Below the pieces are notes generated by a model. It was not told the DNA's origin. It made no database searches and saw only the letters and a list, made by a program, of their open reading frames with translations. DNA of 64,000 bases, taken from positions 558,001-622,000 of the forward strand of contig NZ_CAWLFA010000001.1 in the NCBI RefSeq assembly GCF_963860125.1. The letters run 5' to 3'. The translations under genes were made by a program, and so were the position numbers. Positions 51,071 through 60,599 of this stretch are shown here, one piece after another. Each line of letters opens with the position of its first letter. The first letter of the stretch is position 1. The stretch comes from Picosynechococcus sp. PCC 7002 (GTDB taxonomy: Bacteria > Cyanobacteriota > Cyanobacteriia > Cyanobacteriales > MRBY01).

Positions 51071-52357
51071 ATGGGTAATCAAATGGCATCTACTCCCCCG
51101 TTAGAGAGCAGTGATCCGATTACGGCAGCCTTGCAGCGGGCCCATCAGGCTTCCCTAGAACTAGAGTTACTCAAAGGTAGTGAACGTCATCTGGGTATTG
51201 AGGCGATCGCCACCGCCCTAGAGGCCAATATTTCCGTCATCCTCGAAGCGAATACCAAGGATTTAGAGGCCAGCCGCGAAATGGCCGTGCCGAAGCTGAT
51301 TCTGGATTGGTTAAAGTTGACCCCCGAACGGCTGCAAAAAACAGTGCGTCTGCTGCGTCAACTGCCAAAACTACCCGATCCGCTGCAACGGGTGAAAAAT
51401 GCGACCTATCAAATTAGCGGTTACCAGACCTATTCCCAACGGATGCCCCTGGGGGTGATTTGTCTGATCCATGAAGCCTTGCCCGAATTAGGGGCGATCG
51501 CCGCTGGACTTTGTTTAAAGACAGCCAATAGCCTCGTGATTCGCGGTTGCGGTGATGCCAGCCATACCAATCATCTGATCGCTGAGATTATGCAAACGGC
51601 CCTTGCTGACCAGGGTTTACCCGCAGGCTGTTTAGAATCTCTCTCTTCTGAGGAAGGTTGTACCGTACAACAGCTAGTGGCCCAGGATCGCTACTTGAAC
51701 CTGATCATTCCCTATGGCCGTCCCAACATGATTCAACAGGTGGTGCAACATGCCACCACCCCTGTCCTGAGAACCACCGTAGGCAATTGCTACCTCTACC
51801 TCGCCCCCAGCGGTGATCTGGAATTGGCCAGTTGGGTGATCCAAGACAGCCATAATTACGAACCCGATGCCGTCAATGCCATCGAAAAAGTCCTGGTGTG
51901 TCCTGAGCAAAAAACATCCCATTTAATTAGTCTGTTTAAATCCCTCCAAGAACAAGACTTTGAGCTACGGGGAGATGCGTCCCTCGTCGAAGAATTTCCT
52001 GAACACCTCGCCCCCATCGGTACCGAAGAAGAATGGCAGCAGGCTTATTTGGAAAAAATTGTGGCGTTTAAACGGGTGCCGGATCTGGCCGCAGCCATCA
52101 CTGAAATTAATTGCAACTCCGGTGGCCATGCTGATTGTATTGTCACGGAGTCCTACCATGAAAGTCGGCAATTTTCCATGGGACTCGATAGTGCCTTGAT
52201 CTATATCAATGCCTCCCCTTGTTTTTCGCGTCATCCCTTGGGGAGCGATTCGGTATTTCTTGGGGTCTCGAACCAAAAGGGAAATCGCCGGGGTTTAATT
52301 GGCCTCGAAAGTTTTACGACCATTAAACAGGTGGTTCAGGGGGATAGTACCCTCTAG
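51071..52357 (+). CDS. proA: Gamma-glutamyl phosphate reductase (divergent ProA)
   Basis: ProA reduces glutamyl 5-phosphate to the semialdehyde in proline synthesis. The 428-residue protein has the family layout, with PLGVICLIHEALPELGAIAAG, GNCYLYLAPSGDLELASWV (catalytic Cys region), FELRGDASL and the end NQKGNRRGLIGLESFTTIK. Several standard stretches are altered, for example QRPSVCNA-type sequence reads NYEPDAVNAIEKVL here. Cyanobacteria often carry two ProA-like genes; this may be the divergent one. Its stop overlaps the upstream extension of the next ORF, whose true start is 74 bases later. Confidence 0.85.
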   Translation: MGNQMASTPPLESSDPITAALQRAHQASLELELLKGSERHLGIEAIATALEANISVILEANTKDLEASREMAVPKLILDWLKLTPERLQKTVRLLRQLPKLPDPLQRVKNATYQISGYQTYSQRMPLGVICLIHEALPELGAIAAGLCLKTANSLVIRGCGDASHTNHLIAEIMQTALADQGLPAGCLESLSSEEGCTVQQLVAQDRYLNLIIPYGRPNMIQQVVQHATTPVLRTTVGNCYLYLAPSGDLELASWVIQDSHNYEPDAVNAIEKVLVCPEQKTSHLISLFKSLQEQDFELRGDASLVEEFPEHLAPIGTEEEWQQAYLEKIVAFKRVPDLAAAITEINCNSGGHADCIVTESYHESRQFSMGLDSALIYINASPCFSRHPLGSDSVFLGVSNQKGNRRGLIGLESFTTIKQVVQGDSTL

Positions 52358-52430
52358 GTTTCAACGCCTCAAAGAACGCTGTCTCGATGGAGATGGCCTT
52401 TGTAAGCTTAAAAAGTTAAGGACAAGATTT

Positions 52431-54200
52431 ATGTTTAAAGCGATCGCCCTCAGTTCTGGTATTGCCGTGGCCCTGACCTTTCCGGCGATCGCCCAGTTTC
52501 CCCGCCAAAGCGATCGCCTCCAATTGGTCTACCCCCCAAACAATCACCAAACCAGCGCCGCCCAGATTTTCTTGATTGGCTCAGCCCCAGCGGCGGGCAC
52601 CGTGGCGATCAATGGTCAACCGATTACCCGGAGTGACTTTGGCCATTTTGCTCCCAGTTTGCCCTTGGCGGTGGGTCAAAACCAAATCACCCTGACCTAT
52701 CGTCAGCCTTCGGGACAGACGGAAACAAAAACCCTCACCGTTGAGCGTTTGGCGAACAATACAATGCCGCCCAACCAACTCGAAGCCCCTTTCCCGGCGG
52801 TGGATATTGCCCGGCAAGCCGACGAGACAATTTGTTTCCAAGTCCAGGGGCCAGCCCAAGCCCAAGTTAGGGTTGCCCTCGGCGGAAAATCTTTTTCCCT
52901 ACAACCCCAGACCACGGTGACGCTCCCCAGCAATGCCGCCGTCTTAACCCTAGAGAATGAAGCTCCTGCCGAAGTTTTTACGGGAACCTACGGGGGCTGT
53001 CAGCGCTTTACCCAAGGCGGGAACCTCGGCCAAGCCCGTTACCAGATGAATGTCCAGGGGCAAACCAGCACCGCCACCAGCCCCGGTCGCATCGAAATTT
53101 TAGACACCCAAAATACTGAGGCGATCGCCGTCACCAGTTTAGCAGGGGTGGCCCGCACAGGCCCCAGTACCAATTTTTCCCGCCTCACGCCCTTGCCCCA
53201 GGGAACCCAGGCCCTGGTTACTGGCAAAGAAGGGGATTGGTTGCGTTTAGACTATGGCGCTTGGATTCGCGCTTCGGAGACCACACCGATCCAGGGTGCA
53301 GTGACGCCGACGACATTGATTCGCAGCCTGCGATCGCAAACCACCGCCACGGAAACAAACGTTATTTTTCCCCTCCAAAGACCCGTACCAGTTACCGTCA
53401 GTCAAAATGACGACACCTTTAGCCTGACCCTCCACCAGGCGATCGCCCAAACTGACACCATTTATCTAGATGACAGTCCAATTATCCGCCGCCTCGACTG
53501 GGCACAGCTTGATCCAGAAACGATCCGCTATGATTTCCGCCTCAAAACAGACCAACAATGGGGCCATTCACTGCGTTATGAAGGCAGCAATTTAATTTTG
53601 TCCCTCCGCCACCCGCCACAACTCCAGGGGAATTCGCTCCGGGGCGCGACCATTTGGCTCGATCCTGGCCATGGGGGGGCTGAATCCGGTGCCTTGGGGC
53701 CAACGGGCTACCCTGAAAAAGCAATTAATTTGCTCATTTCCCAAAAAATTCAAAAACAACTGGAAGCCAAGGGCGCGGAAGTGATCCTCAGCCGTACCAC
53801 GGATCAAGATTTATCCCTAGGCGATCGCCAGGCCGCGATTCGCGACCTCCAGCCCACTTTGGCCCTGTCTGTCCATTACAACGCTCTGCCCGATGCGGGG
53901 GACGCGGAAAATACGGCGGGAATCGGGATGTTTTGGTACCATCCCCAGGCCCATGACCTGGCGCAGTTTCTCCACGACGACTTAACGACGCAGTTAGGCC
54001 GTCCCAGTTATGGTGTCTTTTGGAATAACCTAGCCCTAACCCGGCCCCAGGAAGCTCCGGCGGTTTTGATGGAGTTGGGTTTTATGATTAATCCCACGGA
54101 GTTTGAGTGGATTACCGATCCCCAGGCCCAGGAAGAACTCGCCGGGGCGATCGCCACGGCAGTTGAAACCTGGCTGCAAACCAAGGCGATCGCTCAATAA
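52431..54200 (+). CDS. Amidase_3 N-acetylmuramoyl-L-alanine amidase with SH3 domain
   Basis: From ATG 52431 (MFKAIALSSGIAVALTFPAIA, a signal peptide) the 589-residue protein has an N-terminal beta-rich part with a YRQPSGQTETKTLTVERL segment, an SH3-like section (about 230-290: TSLAGVARTGPSTNFSRLTP) and an Amidase_3 domain in the last 185 residues. Zinc/catalytic residues are in LDPGHGGAESG, GYPEKAINL, SVHYNAL and VLMELGFMI. It differs in domain order from the AMIN amidase at 45-47 kb. Its stop lies three bases from the convergent tolC stop. Confidence 0.88.
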   Translation: MFKAIALSSGIAVALTFPAIAQFPRQSDRLQLVYPPNNHQTSAAQIFLIGSAPAAGTVAINGQPITRSDFGHFAPSLPLAVGQNQITLTYRQPSGQTETKTLTVERLANNTMPPNQLEAPFPAVDIARQADETICFQVQGPAQAQVRVALGGKSFSLQPQTTVTLPSNAAVLTLENEAPAEVFTGTYGGCQRFTQGGNLGQARYQMNVQGQTSTATSPGRIEILDTQNTEAIAVTSLAGVARTGPSTNFSRLTPLPQGTQALVTGKEGDWLRLDYGAWIRASETTPIQGAVTPTTLIRSLRSQTTATETNVIFPLQRPVPVTVSQNDDTFSLTLHQAIAQTDTIYLDDSPIIRRLDWAQLDPETIRYDFRLKTDQQWGHSLRYEGSNLILSLRHPPQLQGNSLRGATIWLDPGHGGAESGALGPTGYPEKAINLLISQKIQKQLEAKGAEVILSRTTDQDLSLGDRQAAIRDLQPTLALSVHYNALPDAGDAENTAGIGMFWYHPQAHDLAQFLHDDLTTQLGRPSYGVFWNNLALTRPQEAPAVLMELGFMINPTEFEWITDPQAQEELAGAIATAVETWLQTKAIAQ

Positions 54201-54203
54201 TCC

Positions 54204-55979
54204 CTAGGGAGCCGCCGGGGCAATCACCGCATCCCCTAAACCGACTTCCCGTTTCAGTTGGGCAAAGGCACGATTGTAATCGGTGACTGCCTGAAGATAG
54301 TTCCCCCGGGCCGTATTCAGACCCGTTTGGGCAGAGATTACATCGGTTTGGGTGCCGACCCCTGCATTAAAGCGCAGACGAGCCAGGCGTAAACTTTCTT
54401 CTGCTAAAGTGACTGCGGCGGCTGCCGTCGTGATGTTTTGTTCGCTGGCTTCAAAGTCATAGTAGGCCGTTTCCACCGCCAGGCGAATTTGGTTTCTTTG
54501 GTTAGCAAAACGATTTTCGGCGATCGCCTGATCAACTTGCTCTTGATTTGCCCGGGCGGCCGCTGCACCCCCATCAAAGAAATTCCAACGCATCCGGGCC
54601 CCAACCGTTAACCCATCGGCGGGGCCAAGGCTATCATCAAACACTTCCAAGACATCATAATTCGCAAAAACGCTGACTAAAGGTCGAACGGCAGCCAATG
54701 CAATCCGTTCCTGGTAACCATCAACTTCCCGCTGGAGGAGCTGCTGGCGCAATTCTTGGCGGTTTTGCAATGCCAGGACAATGGTTTCTTCTAAAGAAAT
54801 TTCCCATCTTCCAGCGAGGTTAATCTCATCGGCGGTGCGGGGATCGATGGTCGGTTCCAAACTCAGCAGTTGAGCCAGTTGACGCCGGGCGGTTCTTTGG
54901 GTGGCTTCAGCCCTGGTGAGCCGCTGTTGGGCACTAGCGAGTTCGACCTCGGCCCGCAACACATCAAATTTTGTGCCCAAGCCTGCCTGTTCTAGTAGGG
55001 TGGCATCCCGTAAACTCTGGGTGGCATCAAACACCGAACTTTGCTCGATAACCACCTGGGCGTCGGCACTCTGGAGATTGTAATAGTTCACCGCAGCGGC
55101 TAGACGAGTTTCTTCGGTGAGGCGCTCGATGTCTAGTTCAGCAATTTGCAATTGGGTCTGGGCTGCTTCAATTTGGGCAGAGCGACGCCCCCCGGTATAG
55201 ATGTCATAGCTGACTTCGAGACGACCATTGATCGCTGTGGTGGCATTGTTGTCTCCCCCCAGCCGTCGGGCCTGGAGTTCTCCGTTGGCGCTATCGGTGC
55301 GGGTAATGTCAACCTGGTTGCTGAGATTTGGGTATTCGGCGGCGATCGCCTCTCGCACCAGTTCCTCTGATCGGTCGTAGTTCAGACGGGCTTCCTGGAG
55401 CGTTTCATTGCGCTCTAGGGCCAGACGAATCGTTTCTTCTAGGGTGAGGTCAACAACATTGTCAGTCGTCACCGCCGTGGCCTCCTGGGGGACTGTCACT
55501 GCCGGATTATCGATGGGCTCTAGGAGCTGATTTAGATCTTCATTAATCACCCGATCCGGCGGTAAGGGTTGCACAAGGGGAATCGTCTGGTTTGTCTCTG
55601 CGGTGGGCAGGGTCACATCAATGGCGGTTGTTGGGGAGGGGGTCGCCGTTGTATCTACCTGGGCAAGGAGCGGCGAGGGAGCTTGAATTGTGCCGAGGTG
55701 GGCAGTCGGGGATAAATTGAGCTCTGGGGAAGGTAGAGGTAAAGCGGCCAGGGTTGTGGGTTGGCTGAGACCACCGAGACTCGGTAAAAAGGCTGCTGTA
55801 TCGAGGGATTCAACGCTAGGAGCGGCCAATGGTGGCAATGGCGCCTGGGGGGTCTGGCCGATGAAAGGTTCTGGAGTAGCGATTTGCGGCGGGGTTGTTT
55901 GGGCGATCGCCACCCCACCACCAGAGAGAACCACAAGGCCACCGGTACTGAAAGTAAGAAAATCTCGAAAAGCGAACAT
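54204..55979 (-). CDS. tolC: TolC-family outer-membrane efflux protein
   Basis: A 591-residue outer-membrane factor. After a signal peptide (GGLVVLSGGGVAIAQ) comes a long Pro/Thr-rich linker (about residues 30-165), longer than in E. coli TolC, then two OEP repeats: LTLEETIRLALERNETLQEA (about 176-195) and ISLEETIVLALQNRQELRQ (about 390-408), both with coiled-coil helices, and a final VTLAEESLRLARLRFNAG. It would complete the MFP-RND pump encoded upstream. A 382-base gap separates it from the VOC gene. Confidence 0.88.
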   Translation of the reverse strand: MFAFRDFLTFSTGGLVVLSGGGVAIAQTTPPQIATPEPFIGQTPQAPLPPLAAPSVESLDTAAFLPSLGGLSQPTTLAALPLPSPELNLSPTAHLGTIQAPSPLLAQVDTTATPSPTTAIDVTLPTAETNQTIPLVQPLPPDRVINEDLNQLLEPIDNPAVTVPQEATAVTTDNVVDLTLEETIRLALERNETLQEARLNYDRSEELVREAIAAEYPNLSNQVDITRTDSANGELQARRLGGDNNATTAINGRLEVSYDIYTGGRRSAQIEAAQTQLQIAELDIERLTEETRLAAAVNYYNLQSADAQVVIEQSSVFDATQSLRDATLLEQAGLGTKFDVLRAEVELASAQQRLTRAEATQRTARRQLAQLLSLEPTIDPRTADEINLAGRWEISLEETIVLALQNRQELRQQLLQREVDGYQERIALAAVRPLVSVFANYDVLEVFDDSLGPADGLTVGARMRWNFFDGGAAAARANQEQVDQAIAENRFANQRNQIRLAVETAYYDFEASEQNITTAAAAVTLAEESLRLARLRFNAGVGTQTDVISAQTGLNTARGNYLQAVTDYNRAFAQLKREVGLGDAVIAPAAP

Positions 55980-56361
55980 TAGCTTCTAAGGGTCCAGCTG
56001 AAAATAGTTTAAAAATTGCCCACTAGCGAGCTTGGCAACGGGAAAAATTGCGCGGCCTAGGAGCTAATGACTTAGTTTAAGTCAAAAAACTTTAAACTAC
56101 TACTTGTCACTAAATCCTCCAGCAAAAACCAATTGATCTAACCAGAAGAACTGGAACAAATTATTGGAATGCCTGTAATTTTTCTGTAATTGAATGTCAT
56201 TGGCCGTTGCTAAGCGTTAGCTGCGCATCCCGCAAGCTTTTATGTTGTCACCAAATAAAGCGCTCAAATTGGGCGATTTTTGCCCCTTTATTTTTTTGAC
56301 GACCAACGGCATCAATAACAGTAATGCAACTTACTGAAGCCGCATAATCTCAAAGCAAAAC
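55980..56361 (-). other. 382-base gap upstream of tolC
   Basis: Holds no ORF. It is AT-rich and must contain the tolC promoter if tolC is not only read through from the VOC gene. A GGGC/GCCC stem with a seven-base loop (GGGC 56268-56271) and T residues on the plus strand is present, but no plus-strand gene precedes it; on the minus strand its U-tract is poor. No clear -35/-10 pair was found. Confidence 0.45.
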
Positions 56362-56805
56362 CTAGTGAGTTTCGGAGCGATCGCCAATTTCGGTGATTTC
56401 TCGACCGCCAAAAATTGCCTCTGGATGGCGATACCATTTAAATTCCAATAGATTAAAAAACGGATCTTCGAGGAAAAAAGTACGATGTTCCGTTAATTTT
56501 CCTGGAAACCGGAGGCGGGGGCGATCGCGGAAGGGGAGTTGATAGTTTTCTGCCCGATTTAAGACCTGTTGCCAATCCTGTTCATCGAGAAAATTTAGAC
56601 CAAAATGGCGCGGATAAACGCTCTTTTGGGGGCGGAGGGGTTCCTTGGTGACATGGGCCACCAGTTGATGACCAAAGAAGTTAAAAATCACCGCCCCGCT
56701 ATTTTCTCGTCCCACCGTGCAACCGAGGGCATCGGCATAGAATTTTTTGGCGACAACTGGGTCAGTAATCGGAATTGCAAGGTGAAACAGGAGGCGATCG
56801 CCCAT
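56362..56805 (-). CDS. VOC-superfamily (glyoxalase-like) protein
   Basis: A 147-residue single VOC-fold protein: LLFHLAIPITDPVVAKKFYA, ALGCTVGRENSGAVIFNFFG, HQLVAHVTKEP, HFGLNFLDEQDW, and EHRTFFLEDPFFNLLEFKWY (the metal-ligand Glu in the last strand). Histidines in the first and third strands and the final Glu could bind a metal. Its role is unknown. It is the last gene of the minus-strand block before tolC, 69 bases after the RND stop. It lacks the paired cysteines of the C-As lyase ArsI. Confidence 0.8.
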   Translation of the reverse strand: MGDRLLFHLAIPITDPVVAKKFYADALGCTVGRENSGAVIFNFFGHQLVAHVTKEPLRPQKSVYPRHFGLNFLDEQDWQQVLNRAENYQLPFRDRPRLRFPGKLTEHRTFFLEDPFFNLLEFKWYRHPEAIFGGREITEIGDRSETH

Positions 56806-56874
56806 GGCAATTTTTTCTCATAACGAAGATCATTTCCCCATTGTAGAGGGATTTTTCTCAGCACTTTTTCGGCC

Positions 56875-59800
56875 CTAACGTAGGACTTTAGTCGGCAGCT
56901 CTTCTTCTACAACCACCGGGCGGGGACGCTTGGTGCGGGGGGTACCCAGTTCATGGAGCAGGGTATAAAAACAGGGAATAATAAAGAGGGTCAACACCGT
57001 TGCCAAAGAAAGGCCGGAGAAGACCACAATCCCCAAAGGCTGAAGAAATTCTGAGCCTTCGCCAATGCCCAGGGCCAGGGGAAATAAGCCCAAGACCGTC
57101 GTAATTGTTGTCATAAGAATCGGCCGGAGACGCAGGGGAGCAGCTTCTAAAATCGCCGCCCGGTAACTAAGGCGATCGCGTTCTCGAATTTGGTTGGCCA
57201 ATTCCACCATGATGATCGCGTTGTTAACGACAATCCCCACCAAGAGCACCGCCCCAACAATCACCGTCGCCCCAATTGCCGTTTGGGTAACAAATAGACC
57301 CAAAATGCCGCCTGCCAAAGCTAGGGGCACCGTCAGCATGATTACCAACGGATCGATGAGGGAGTTGTATTGCACTGCCATCACCACAAATACGAGGAAA
57401 GCCGCCATCCCCCCAAGGAGTTGGAGGGCCAGTTGAATTTGACGATTAGTTTCTGCTGCCGAACTAGGCAAGAGACTTACCCCTGCGGGCAACTCAAGAC
57501 CGGCAATGATTTGATTTACTTCGCTGAGGGCGTCACTCAGGCTGGCCCCTTCGACGAGATTTCCTTCGAGGATCAACACCTGTCGCTGGTTAATGCGTTG
57601 GATTTCCCCTGGGGCATCACCGGAGGTAATGGTGGCGAGATCCCCCAGTTGTACCGGTTGTCGGGTGCTGGTAAATAAAGGAATACTCCGTAATTGGGCG
57701 GCCCGTTGAATGGTCTGGGGTTCGAGTTGGACACGGATATCCACCAGGCGATCGCCCCGTTGCAGTTGGGTGGGCACAGAGCCATCGAGGGCCGTTTGAA
57801 TCGTGCTGCCAATCGCTTCAGCAGAAAGTCCTAGGGCGGCGGCCCGTTGCCAATCAGGGCGGATTTGCACTTCCGGTTGGGGGGGAGCCGCATCGGGTTC
57901 ATAGCTAGCGAGAGTTGCCTGGGACTCCAGGGCCGCTAAAACCTCTGCGCCCGCCTGCTCAAGGATGTCTGTATTCGCACCTTGGAGCATCACATCCACA
58001 TCGGCCCGGGACGGAGAATTACTTAAAATCAAGCCCCGCACACTGCCCGGTCGCATCCGAATTGAGGTGCCAATCGCCGGAATTTGTTCGGCCACGAGCT
58101 GATTGATCCGGTCGGTGTAGGCTTGGACATTGCTGCCAGGCTTGAGGGTGACACTACTCGACCCCCGCAGCGCGTTACTGACCGTTGAAGTGCCGAATAA
58201 AGCCCCCCCCGAAGTGGTAAAAACATATTCTGTCTCTGGTTGCGCAAGCAGCAACTCTTCTACAGCTTGCATCACTGTGCGGTTTTCTTCGACCGTGGTG
58301 CCTGGGGGGAAGGTCGCCCGTAATTCCGCTTGGCCTGTATTGATCCGGGGTAAAATTTCCTGGGGCAATTGGCCCACCATCCACAAACTGCTGCCCCCAA
58401 AAATGGCGATCGCCCCGGCAATCACCAATAATTTTCGCCGCAGAATCAGGCCCAAAACGCGACTATAGAGGGTCGTTAAACGATTGATAAAAGCACCAAA
58501 CCACTGAATCGGCAGCGCCCGCTGGAGGTTACTAGACCAACGTACCGCGAGTAGTCGTGAAGAAAGGGCAGGTACCACCGTCAGAGCAATAATCAGAGAA
58601 GCAGCCACCGAGAAACTGATAGTCAAAATCAGTTCGCTAAAAATCAGTGCTAAAAAGCCCCCCACCAACAGAAAGGGCAACACGGAAACCAGGTTTGTCG
58701 TCGTCGAGGCAAATAGGGCCGATTCCAACTCCTGACTACTGGCTTCGACGGTGCGTTGCAGTTTCCGCCGTGAACCCTGCTCGGATTTCACTTTTTCGGC
58801 CCCAGCGGTAATATTTTCGAGCATCACAATGGCGTTATCCACCACGACCCCGACCCCCAGGGCTAGGCCCCCCAAACTAAACACGTTGAGGGAAAGATTA
58901 AAGGTAAACATCAAGATCAGTGCCGTCAACGTCGCCAGGGGAATAGACAAAACAATAATGAGGGTTTGGCGTACTGAGCCTAGAAACAATAAAACGGCGA
59001 TCGCCGCGAGGGTTGCCCCGGTCAATCCTGACACCGCCACATTCTGAATTGAACTGCGGATAAACACCGACTCGTCTAAGGTTGCTGTACGATCCATATC
59101 CGCAGGGATCAGGCCGGATTGTTGCAGTTCTGCTAACTTTGCTTTCACCCCATCCACCACTTGCACCGTGTTGGCATCGGGTTGTTTCTGGACGCTCACC
59201 TTCACCGCTGGTTGGCCATTGAGGGTAACGACTAACCGTTCCTCCACCGTGCCATCCGTAATCTGGGCCACATCCTGGAGGGTGATCGTCTGGGGATTTT
59301 CTGGGGTGCCCAGGCGGATCGGTAAGTTACGAATTTCCGTTACGTCATTAAATTGTCCCAACAGGCGGGTGAGGGATTCTTGATCACCACCCCGCAACAA
59401 ACCACCAGAAGCATCTTGGTTCCGTTCCCCCAGGGCGTTGAGTACCGTGGGGACATCTAAACCCAGGGCTTGGAGGCGTTCTAAATCGAGGTTAACTTGG
59501 ATTTCTTCTTCAACCCCACCGGAAATATCCACATTGGCGACCCCCGGCACCCGGATTAATTCTCGCGCCAGGTCATTATCAGCGAAAATTCGTAGATCCA
59601 CTGGCGCCAGGGTACTGGAGGTTAAGGCCATCTCGTAGACAGGCAACTGGGACGGATCAAACTTAAATACCCTAGGCTGACTGATGTTGTCGGGGAGGGA
59701 ATTGCGCGCCCGGTTGAGGGTTGCTGTTGTGTCGTTCAGGGCTTGATCGACATCGGCGCCAGGCTGAAAAAAGAGATCGATACTGATCCGGCCTTCCCTG

Positions 59801-60069
59801 GTCTGGGAAAAAATTTGAGTCACCCCTTCCGTGGCGGCGAGGGCTTCTTCGAGGGGTCTAGTAATTTCGTTAACGGCTACTGCGGGGACAACCCCAGGGG
59901 CATCAGCCCGTACACCAATGCGCGGATAGGTAATGGAAGGGAGTAAATCCACGGGCATCCTGAAGATGGCATAAAATCCCATCACCACGACGGCGATCGC
60001 CAACATCAGGGTGCCGATATGACGCCGGATGGCGAGGGTCGTCAAGCTTAGATTCGATTTTGCGCTCAT
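56875..60069 (-). CDS. RND efflux pump inner-membrane subunit
   Basis: A 1064-residue pump of the AcrB/hydrophobe-amphiphile type with twelve helices and two large periplasmic loops. The proton-relay helix reads GVGVVVDNAIVMLENITAG, with one Asp where AcrB has two, so it belongs to the single-Asp group also found in SwrC-like pumps. The matching helix 10 reads VGIVVNNAIIMVELA. The N-terminus RRHIGTLMLAIAVVVMGFYA and VDLLPSITYPRI are typical. It lies 115 bases after arsC, minus strand. Substrate not deducible, though a heavy-metal HME pump seems less likely. Confidence 0.92.
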   Translation of the reverse strand: MSAKSNLSLTTLAIRRHIGTLMLAIAVVVMGFYAIFRMPVDLLPSITYPRIGVRADAPGVVPAVAVNEITRPLEEALAATEGVTQIFSQTREGRISIDLFFQPGADVDQALNDTTATLNRARNSLPDNISQPRVFKFDPSQLPVYEMALTSSTLAPVDLRIFADNDLARELIRVPGVANVDISGGVEEEIQVNLDLERLQALGLDVPTVLNALGERNQDASGGLLRGGDQESLTRLLGQFNDVTEIRNLPIRLGTPENPQTITLQDVAQITDGTVEERLVVTLNGQPAVKVSVQKQPDANTVQVVDGVKAKLAELQQSGLIPADMDRTATLDESVFIRSSIQNVAVSGLTGATLAAIAVLLFLGSVRQTLIIVLSIPLATLTALILMFTFNLSLNVFSLGGLALGVGVVVDNAIVMLENITAGAEKVKSEQGSRRKLQRTVEASSQELESALFASTTTNLVSVLPFLLVGGFLALIFSELILTISFSVAASLIIALTVVPALSSRLLAVRWSSNLQRALPIQWFGAFINRLTTLYSRVLGLILRRKLLVIAGAIAIFGGSSLWMVGQLPQEILPRINTGQAELRATFPPGTTVEENRTVMQAVEELLLAQPETEYVFTTSGGALFGTSTVSNALRGSSSVTLKPGSNVQAYTDRINQLVAEQIPAIGTSIRMRPGSVRGLILSNSPSRADVDVMLQGANTDILEQAGAEVLAALESQATLASYEPDAAPPQPEVQIRPDWQRAAALGLSAEAIGSTIQTALDGSVPTQLQRGDRLVDIRVQLEPQTIQRAAQLRSIPLFTSTRQPVQLGDLATITSGDAPGEIQRINQRQVLILEGNLVEGASLSDALSEVNQIIAGLELPAGVSLLPSSAAETNRQIQLALQLLGGMAAFLVFVVMAVQYNSLIDPLVIMLTVPLALAGGILGLFVTQTAIGATVIVGAVLLVGIVVNNAIIMVELANQIRERDRLSYRAAILEAAPLRLRPILMTTITTVLGLFPLALGIGEGSEFLQPLGIVVFSGLSLATVLTLFIIPCFYTLLHELGTPRTKRPRPVVVEEELPTKVLR

Positions 60070-60184
60070 GACGGATGCACCGGGAAATTGGACAAGAAGA
60101 AGCTACTTTTTAGACATTAGGGAGCAATCTTTGGTTCAAAATTTGTCAATTTAGCCAAAAAATCGCTACCTCCTGCAAATCACC

Positions 60185-60583
60185 CTAAGATGTTAACTTT
60201 TTTAGCAACTGGTTGACTTGTCCTTGTATTTCATCTCTGACATTTCGAAAAATTTCGGGAGGCTGTCCATCGGGATCTTGAATTTGCCAATCTTCAAAGA
60301 GGGGCCGTGTCACCCAGGCGGCGGGCAGATTGACCCCGCAACCACAGAGGGAAATCACCGCATCGTAATCTTCTGGGTTAAATTCGGCTAAAGCATTAGA
60401 GGTTTGCGGCGTCAGATCAAGACCCACTTCAGCCATGGTGGCGATCGCCCCTGGATGAACCCGCGAAGCTTCGAGACCGGAACTGTGGACGATCACCTTG
60501 TCTGCACCGAGATGTTTCGCCCAACCCTCCGCCATTTGGGAGCGACAGGAATTGCGCCGACAGACGAACATAATTTTTTTCAT
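60185..60583 (-). CDS. arsC: Arsenate reductase, LMW-phosphatase type
   Basis: Reduces arsenate to arsenite. The 132 residues have the P-loop VCRRNSCRSQMAEGW with nucleophile Cys8, Cys13 and Arg14 of the phosphatase fold, and the redox pair Cys80/Cys82 in SLCGCGVNLP, the same three positions (8, 80, 82) as the glutathione/glutaredoxin-dependent enzyme of Synechocystis. The final basic helix is normal. It lies 16 bases downstream of acr3, minus strand, and completes arsR-acr3-arsC. No arsH is present. Confidence 0.94.
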   Translation of the reverse strand: MKKIMFVCRRNSCRSQMAEGWAKHLGADKVIVHSSGLEASRVHPGAIATMAEVGLDLTPQTSNALAEFNPEDYDAVISLCGCGVNLPAAWVTRPLFEDWQIQDPDGQPPEIFRNVRDEIQGQVNQLLKKLTS

Positions 60584-60599
60584 GGCAGGTTTTGCTTCC

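Noticed and set aside
56362..56805. VOC protein near ars genes as ArsI (C-As lyase)
   Set aside because: ArsI needs a vicinal Cys pair for trivalent organoarsenicals; this protein has a single cysteine (ALGCTVG). It is called only as VOC.
60070..60184. Promoter between arsC and the RND gene
   Set aside because: A minus-strand TTGACA (60144-60149) is present, but no acceptable -10 lies 16-18 bases away; not strong enough to list.
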